From Bacteroidota bacterium (lineage in GTDB: Bacteria; Bacteroidota; Bacteroidia; Bacteroidales; UBA1556): a stretch of 7,531 bases of DNA. Positions 6,864 through 7,531 of the stretch are shown here, one piece after another. Under the pieces are notes generated by a model. That model saw only the letters and a program-made list of their open reading frames with translations, did not search any database and was not told the origin of the DNA. Each line of letters begins with the position of its first letter. The stretch's first letter is position 1. The stretch is from the NCBI GenBank assembly GCA_003648395.1, contig QMPB01000205.1:1-7531 (forward strand). The letters run 5' to 3'. The position numbers and the translations under genes are program-made.

Positions 6864-6940
6864 TTTAATGATTAATTATTAATGGTTAATTATTAATGAT
6901 GTAATACTGAGAACTGAAGACTGAGAACTGATTACTAAAA
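6864..6940 (+). repeat. in-phase heptamer repeat tract
   Basis: Eleven consecutive 7-nt units run without a phase break between the rfbD-like stop and the mutase start. Units 2-5 fit RTTAATK (ATTAATT or ATTAATG with small changes). Units 6-9 fit ACTGARR or ACTGATT, and the ends (TTTAATG, ATGTAAT, ACTAAAA) are degenerate. Two 13-nt copies, at 6872-6884 and 6886-6898, are exact, as are two 12-nt copies at 6906-6917 and 6920-6931, each pair offset by 14 nt (two units). No open frame, clear terminator stem or good TAnnTTTG promoter is seen here. The tract fills most of the only long gap in the plus-strand gene run. Confidence 0.75.
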
Positions 6941-6954
6941 AACAAAGAAGTAAA

Positions 6955-7531
6955 ATGGATAAAGATATATTAAGCATAGCTAACAAATGGTTAGCAGGTA
7001 ATTACGATGAGCAGACAAAGGCTGAAGTTAGAAAAATGATTGCTGATGGTGGTGATGAGCTTATTGATTCTTTTTATAAGGAGTTAGAATTTGGAACTGG
7101 AGGATTGCGAGGAATAATGGGAGCTGGACCAAATAGAATGAATAAATACACAGTTGGCATGACTACTCAAGGTCTTGCCAATTGGCTTAAAAATAAGTTT
7201 ACTGGTGATATAAGCGTTGTCATAGCTTACGATTGCAGAAATAATAACACCTTCTTTTCTGATATTTGCGCCAACGTACTGAGTGCAAATGGTATTAAAG
7301 TTTACCAATTTGATGCATTACGACCAACGCCAGAGCTTTCTTTTGCTGTTCGTGAGCTAAATTGCCAAGCGGGAATTGTTATTACAGCATCGCATAATCC
7401 TAAAGAATATAATGGTTATAAAGTATATGGAGAAGATGGCGCACAGCTTATTTCTCCTGATGATAAGAATGTAATTGCTGAAGTGCGTAAAATAAAGTCT
7501 ATTAACGATGTTAAGTTCGATGGAAATAAAG
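6955..7531 (+). CDS. phosphoglucomutase/phosphomannomutase, N-terminal part (truncated by window edge)
   Basis: An open frame of 192 codons with no stop runs off the right edge. It matches the start of the alpha-D-phosphohexomutase superfamily. FGTGGLRG (46-53) is the conserved N-terminal phosphate-contact loop, RPTPELSFAV follows, and TASHNPKEYNGYKVY contains the phosphoserine nucleophile Ser146. The metal-binding DGD loop and the C-terminal domains would lie beyond the window. Bacteroidota homologues are usually near 570-580 residues, so about one third is seen. The enzyme interconverts hexose 1- and 6-phosphates and would supply precursors for nucleotide sugars, fitting the two upstream genes. 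Glucose versus mannose preference cannot be read. The ATG follows an A-rich leader (AAGAAGTAAA) and a 93-nt gap with heptamer repeats. No separate promoter is convincing. Confidence 0.92.
   Translation, partial: MDKDILSIANKWLAGNYDEQTKAEVRKMIADGGDELIDSFYKELEFGTGGLRGIMGAGPNRMNKYTVGMTTQGLANWLKNKFTGDISVVIAYDCRNNNTFFSDICANVLSANGIKVYQFDALRPTPELSFAVRELNCQAGIVITASHNPKEYNGYKVYGEDGAQLISPDDKNVIAEVRKIKSINDVKFDGNK

Noticed and set aside
6833..6866. Promoter for the mutase gene overlapping the rfbD stop (TTG with TAATTTTT)
   Set aside because: The -7 box has a mismatch in the TTTG core and the spacing to the nearest TTG is 23 nt or 15 nt, so it is not distinguishable from A/T-rich background.
6864..6940. 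CRISPR array or terminator in the gap before the mutase gene
   Set aside because: The units are 7 nt with no spacers, and there is no stable G/C stem followed by a T-tract.
7084..7308. Minus-strand 74-codon frame at the right end
   Set aside because: It is the complement of the phosphohexomutase coding region, which has clear family motifs on the plus strand.

Overview
This AT-rich window (about one third G+C by eye) reads as an ordinary chromosomal segment of a member of the Bacteroidota. Four things point there. The two best promoters carry the TAnnTTTG -7 box of that phylum. Six of the seven genes lack a Shine-Dalgarno sequence and start after A/T-rich leaders. The protein families (Der, S4/Hsp15, S41 protease, UXS) look like Bacteroidota versions. 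Neither tRNA encodes its CCA end. The genus cannot be read from this sequence.

Layout. Positions 1-94 hold no assignable gene, only possibly the last codons of a gene entering from the left. Positions 95-428 are a minus-strand tRNA region: tRNA-Pro(UGG) with its own terminator, then a 51-nt tRNA-like relic containing a CCCGAT/ATCGGG hairpin, then tRNA-Arg(UCU) with a strong, probably bidirectional terminator. Positions 429-721 are a divergent intergenic region with a promoter for tRNA-Pro on the minus strand and a -7 box for der on the plus strand.

From 722 on, all genes run on the plus strand. The order is der (ribosome-assembly GTPase), an S4-domain Hsp15-like RNA-binding protein, a lipoprotein of the endonuclease/exonuclease/phosphatase fold, a secreted S41 C-terminal processing protease, a UDP-glucuronate decarboxylase, an RfbD-type 4-keto-sugar reductase and, after a 93-nt gap, the first 192 codons of a phosphoglucomutase/phosphomannomutase that runs off the right edge. 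Gaps between the first six genes are 1, 7, 6 and 17 nt, then a 26-nt overlap, and no terminator is visible, so they are probably one transcript. The first two genes concern ribosomes and RNA, the next two are exported proteins, and the last three make nucleotide sugars for surface polysaccharide.

I found no clearly new multi-gene system. The points most worth a second look are the tRNA-like relic (229-279), an S41 protease that keeps its Ser-Lys dyad but has Gly where the family has its third catalytic residue Gln, an in-phase 7-nt repeat tract before the mutase gene (6864-6940), and the overlapping UXS/RfbD pair with the only clear Shine-Dalgarno sequence in the window.
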